The translations under genes were made by a program, and so were the position numbers. Shown piece after piece: positions 63,494 to 64,000 of a DNA stretch of 64,000 nt. The stretch covers positions 188,835-252,834 of the forward strand of contig NZ_LMJB01000008.1 of NCBI RefSeq assembly GCF_001429765.1, written 5' to 3'. The notes under the pieces were generated by a model, which saw only the letters and a list, made by a program, of their open reading frames with translations, was not told where the DNA came from and ran no database searches. Position 1 is the first letter of the stretch. Each line of letters begins with the position of its first letter. The DNA is from Flavobacterium sp. Root901 (GTDB lineage Bacteria > Bacteroidota > Bacteroidia > Flavobacteriales > Flavobacteriaceae).

Positions 63494-63517
63494 ATATAGC
63501 TGTTTTATAACTTTATT

Positions 63518-64000
63518 TTAAACGATCCCTTCTTTTGCTAAAGCATTTTTTACTTCTTTGTACCAATACGGAAACAGTTTTGAGAGTCTGTTTTCTATTT
63601 CCTGCACAATATCGATCCTGTATTTTTTTTGACCGGCAATGTGTGTATAGCCAATTCTATCTGCCAGCTGACTGTTTTCGTATAAGTTTTTTTTCCAGAG
63701 TAATAATGTTGGTTTAATATTTTTATGATGTAATAATGACGCCAGATTATACTGTTCTAAAACAATACAGGGTTCTATTCTTGTTATTCCCGGATTATTA
63801 TTTTTTATAAAAATATCCTCCAAAGTATAATAAACCTCCAGAAACTCATCCCGAAGTTTTAAGTCTCTAAAGCCTAATACGCCGCAGTTGAAAGCATATC
63901 CTAAATCTGGTTTCCAATACTCTAAATCCTGCGTATATTGGTTAAAAAAATCCAAACGATACTGGTACATGCTGTATAATTCGTAATCATTTTGTTCTAC
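63518..64000 (-). CDS. DUF6734 family protein, N-terminus off window
   Basis: The frame is open to the window edge (161 codons seen), beginning within VEQNDYELYSMYQYRLDFFN; the first ATG inside the window at 63970 is not the real start. YAFNCGVLGFRDLKLRDEFL and LADRIGYTHIAGQKKYRIDI align with the neighbouring paralogue (YSYNCGIFGFNDLRLRDEFI; YADAIGYSHFFGMKKYEK). Function as for the neighbour: unknown, glycosyltransferase-like. The missing N-terminal part would carry the DxD motif. Confidence 0.75.
   Translation of the reverse strand, partial: VEQNDYELYSMYQYRLDFFNQYTQDLEYWKPDLGYAFNCGVLGFRDLKLRDEFLEVYYTLEDIFIKNNNPGITRIEPCIVLEQYNLASLLHHKNIKPTLLLWKKNLYENSQLADRIGYTHIAGQKKYRIDIVQEIENRLSKLFPYWYKEVKNALAKEGIV

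Noticed and set aside
1..64000. CRISPR array or rRNA operon
   Set aside because: No regularly spaced short repeats with unique spacers and no rRNA-like sequence were seen.

Overview
The window is about 64 kb of low-GC DNA from a member of Bacteroidota, almost certainly a Flavobacterium close to F. johnsoniae. The evidence is the type IX secretion/gliding cluster gldK-gldL-gldM-gldN followed by the gldN paralogue gldO, the flavobacterial order miaB / sigma-54 activator / lptE / TPR protein / secG / groES / groEL, many Bacteroidota-only families (DUF4494, DUF4269, DUF6734, LytTR two-component pairs), promoter boxes of the Bacteroidota type (TAnnTTTG) and few Shine-Dalgarno sequences. No rRNA and no CRISPR array were seen.

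Layout. 0-6 kb: small envelope and hypothetical genes, a TonB C-terminal protein and a LytS/LytTR two-component pair with a tandem operator-like repeat upstream. 6-11.5 kb: SulP transporter, an AraC regulator beside a short-chain dehydrogenase, an ectophosphodiesterase, and several nested inverted-repeat elements between genes. 11.7-20 kb, minus strand: groEL, groES, secG, an acidic TPR protein, lptE, a sigma-54 activator, a GxxExxY cassette bounded by terminal inverted repeats, and miaB. 20-30.3 kb, plus strand: topA, a degenerate ureohydrolase and gldKLMN-gldO. 30-43 kb: FAD oxidoreductase, DUF983, ABC-F ATPase, a divergent pair of lipid genes with opposing predicted reactions, an acetyltransferase, an LRR protein, two tRNA genes with a broken GIY-YIG gene and a tRNA 3' remnant between them, DUF4269, a GT39-like glycosyltransferase and DUF4494.

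43.6-55 kb is an accessory Rhs/YD-repeat island: two giant exported proteins, a probable exported immunity protein, a decayed orphan Rhs tip, a second orphan tip fused in frame to a MORN-repeat (YwqK-like) lipoprotein, and a further lipoprotein. The second tip lies between 106-bp direct repeats, the distal one of which begins with one arm of a perfect 36-bp inverted repeat.

55-64 kb is a minus-strand operon resembling the effector end of an extracellular contractile injection system (eCIS): a CDC48-type AAA+ ATPase, a HEAT-repeat protein, a 1372-residue DUF4157 protein with three helical repeats and a possible nuclease tail, a second DUF4157 protein with a peptidoglycan-binding domain, and two DUF6734 paralogues, the last running off the window.

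The most novel-looking structures are the DUF4157 giant with its adjacent HEAT protein, the GIY-YIG/tRNA-fMet element, the GxxExxY mini-cassette, and the repeat-bounded Rhs cassette with fused toxin-like and immunity-like parts. All family calls come from reading motifs; no database search was possible.
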